Shown here piece by piece: positions 54,054-55,424 of a DNA stretch of 55,424 nt. Positions within the stretch are counted from its first letter, which is position 1, and every line of letters begins with the position of its first letter. Position numbers and translations under genes: made by a program. The stretch spans positions 1-55,424 of the forward strand of contig JAMPAZ010000008.1 of the NCBI GenBank assembly GCA_023666965.1. The letters are read 5' to 3'. The stretch is from Muribaculum sp. (lineage in GTDB: Bacteria > Bacteroidota > Bacteroidia > Bacteroidales > Muribaculaceae). Under the pieces are notes generated by a model. That model saw nothing but the letters and a program-made list of their open reading frames with translations. It was not told the origin of the DNA and made no database searches.

Positions 54054-55169
54054 TCACTCAACCGCCCTCTCCGCGACACGTCGCCGTGCCATGCGAGACA
54101 GCCCGATATTGATACCTGTCCAGATAAGTATATCGCCGAGAACTATCAAGTTTATGTTGACGAATGCCGAGCAGAGAATATTCACAAGCGTTAAGATTAT
54201 TGCCACGGAGATTATAGACACCATGGCCATCCGTTGCCTCATACCGATTGCCAACAGTTTATGGTGGATATGATTCTTATCAGGCAAGAATGGATTTCGG
54301 CCGTTTCTGACCCGATGCAAATAGACCCTTACGACATCGAAGCACGGCACAATCAGGGGAGAAAACGCCAAGACAATAGGATTGGCGGCGGTCATGCTCT
54401 CCGACTGATTGCAATCGGCAATCCGCATCGAAAAAAAGCATAACAGAGCGCCGATTGTCAAGCTCCCGGTATCGCCCATGAATATCTTCTTACGCTTAGC
54501 CGGATCGCCGAACACATTAAAGAAAAAGAACGGTATCAAAACCCCGAGAGTGGCAAACGACACCATCGCAAATACATATTCGCCGAAATACAAGAACATC
54601 AGTCCGTAATATAGACACGCTATACCGCTCAATCCGGAAGCCAGACCGTCGATGCCGTCGATCAAATTCACCGCATTAATAATAAACACGGACACAAGCA
54701 CGGTCAGCGGCCATCCCAACCAATTAGGAATCGTATTAATGAACAGAAACCCATACAGATCATAAAGCCACAATCCCCCCAAGATAAACATGATGCCGCA
54801 TATTATCTGGGCGACAAACTTAGCACGATACTTAATTCCGACCAAGTCGTCTGCCATGCCGACAAGATAAAGCATCATCACCGTGCAAAATCCAAACGAA
54901 ATCGGCTTCACCTGATCTGTATACTCCTCCAACATTGACACCCCGCAAATTATGCTCAACCCCAAGAGGAGCGACATAGAGAACATTATGACCGGGGCAA
55001 ACGCTATACCTCCGAGCCGAGGCACCAAACTCGTATGAATTTTCCTCTCGTCAGGCACGTCAAAAAGCTGCTTGCGAAATGCTATGAGCAATATCTGAGG
55101 AATCACAACTCCGGCCAGCAACACGCACAGAGCACATGCCACCAGACAATTAATTAACCATGTCAGCAT
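54054..55169 (-). CDS. WecA/MraY-family undecaprenyl-phosphate sugar-phosphate transferase
   Basis: A 371-residue integral membrane enzyme with about eleven helices. VPDERKIH and RLGGIAF at residues 38-55, NLIDGIDGLASGLSG with the catalytic Asp pair, MGDTGSL, and HIHHKL are characteristic of the polyprenyl-phosphate N-acetylhexosamine-1-phosphate transferase family. It primes O-antigen, capsule or similar glycans on undecaprenyl phosphate. MraY itself is unlikely because of the HIHHKL form and the lack of neighbouring mur genes. An rmlB-like gene precedes it. Confidence 0.9.
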   Translation of the reverse strand: MLTWLINCLVACALCVLLAGVVIPQILLIAFRKQLFDVPDERKIHTSLVPRLGGIAFAPVIMFSMSLLLGLSIICGVSMLEEYTDQVKPISFGFCTVMMLYLVGMADDLVGIKYRAKFVAQIICGIMFILGGLWLYDLYGFLFINTIPNWLGWPLTVLVSVFIINAVNLIDGIDGLASGLSGIACLYYGLMFLYFGEYVFAMVSFATLGVLIPFFFFNVFGDPAKRKKIFMGDTGSLTIGALLCFFSMRIADCNQSESMTAANPIVLAFSPLIVPCFDVVRVYLHRVRNGRNPFLPDKNHIHHKLLAIGMRQRMAMVSIISVAIILTLVNILCSAFVNINLIVLGDILIWTGINIGLSRMARRRVAERAVE

Positions 55170-55336
55170 AAATATTTATAGGTTTAGATTTGTTACGGTC
55201 ACAACAAAAAGTAGCCCAGCATCACCTAAGAGCCACACAACTATATAATTCCCGGAAAAGGACTATGCATAAATTAAAAAGGAGAAATGGCGAGAGGTAA
55301 AATTTGGAGAATATGTATGGATAGAGGCTACAGAGG

Positions 55337-55424
55337 TTATCGATCCTTGTACATGTCGTCGTAGTAGCTGGCGTAGTCGCCGGAGGTGATGTTGTCCATC
55401 CAGTCTTGGTTGTCGAGGTACCAG
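55337..55424 (-). CDS. rmlB: C-terminal end of an RmlB-like dTDP-glucose 4,6-dehydratase (partial)
   Basis: The minus strand encodes WYLDNQDWMDNITSGDYASY then YDDMYKDR and a TAA at 55337-55339. WYLDNxxWxxxxxSGdYxxYY is the usual C-terminus of RmlB-type dehydratases, which convert dTDP-glucose to 4-keto-6-deoxyglucose. Only 28 residues are visible, so the assignment rests on the tail. It is 167 bp upstream of the WecA-like gene on the same strand. Confidence 0.7.
   Translation of the reverse strand, partial: WYLDNQDWMDNITSGDYASYYDDMYKDR

Noticed and set aside
1-55424. CRISPR array, integrase, transposase or prophage
   Set aside because: No regularly spaced direct repeats and no recombinase-like protein were seen on either strand, and gene content is chromosomal throughout.

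Overview
The window is chromosomal DNA of a Bacteroidota bacterium, most likely an anaerobic gut Bacteroidales and plausibly Muribaculaceae (family-level placement is inference). The signs are a SusC/SusD pair, many lipoproteins with acidic residues after the lipobox cysteine, DUF5686 and HU-CCDC81/SPOR proteins, anaerobic glycerol-3-phosphate dehydrogenase GlpABC, hybrid cluster protein, and repeated Bacteroidota-type promoters (TTTG, about 19-20 bp, TAnnTTTG). I see no phage, integrase, transposase or CRISPR array, so this reads as ordinary chromosome with one large accessory-looking catabolic locus.

Layout. 1-3.1 kb (minus): ybaK, aroC, a TIGR01212 radical SAM protein and a truncated M50 protease. 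3.2-9.9 kb: a small lipoprotein, DUF488, then a plus-strand operon for muropeptide-sugar salvage (AmgK-type kinase fused to a RapZ C-terminal domain, MurU-type nucleotidyltransferase) with a nitroreductase, a MATE exporter and a PatB/MalY aminotransferase. A relic of an AraC regulator follows. 10-11.2 kb (minus): a HipA-like kinase and DUF3037 pair. 11.3-19.8 kb (plus): small membrane protein, dxs, trkA, trkH; then an HU/SPOR protein, nitroreductase, DUF2520 dehydrogenase, kdsC and maf. A convergent ATP-grasp-like gene follows.

20.9-38.7 kb (all minus) is the most interesting part. Read in the direction of transcription it holds a HAD phosphatase, a secreted beta-propeller, glpA, glpB, glpC, a GlpT-type transporter, then from a separate promoter glpQ, a calcineurin-like surface phosphoesterase, SusC, SusD and a BACON lipoprotein. 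Together these form a complete route in which an outer-membrane SusCD importer and phosphodiesterases release and take up glycerol-3-phosphate, which is then oxidised to DHAP. There is no glycoside hydrolase, so it looks like a polysaccharide-utilisation-type locus turned to glycerophosphodiesters or poly-glycerolphosphate (teichoic acid). The substrate is inference.

38.8-55.4 kb: umuDC with a candidate operator, TM2 and DUF805 membrane proteins, a DUF5686 outer-membrane protein, a flavin reductase, tRNA-Ser(GGA), DUF4293, a TlpA-like thioredoxin, a GH43 glycosidase and a Dus enzyme. A strongly structured 250-nt RNA candidate precedes a small lipoprotein. Then come hcp with a cupin, a rubredoxin shorter than common ORF cut-offs, a small hypothetical gene, a WecA/MraY-type glycosyltransferase and the last codons of an rmlB-like gene, probably the edge of a surface-polysaccharide region.
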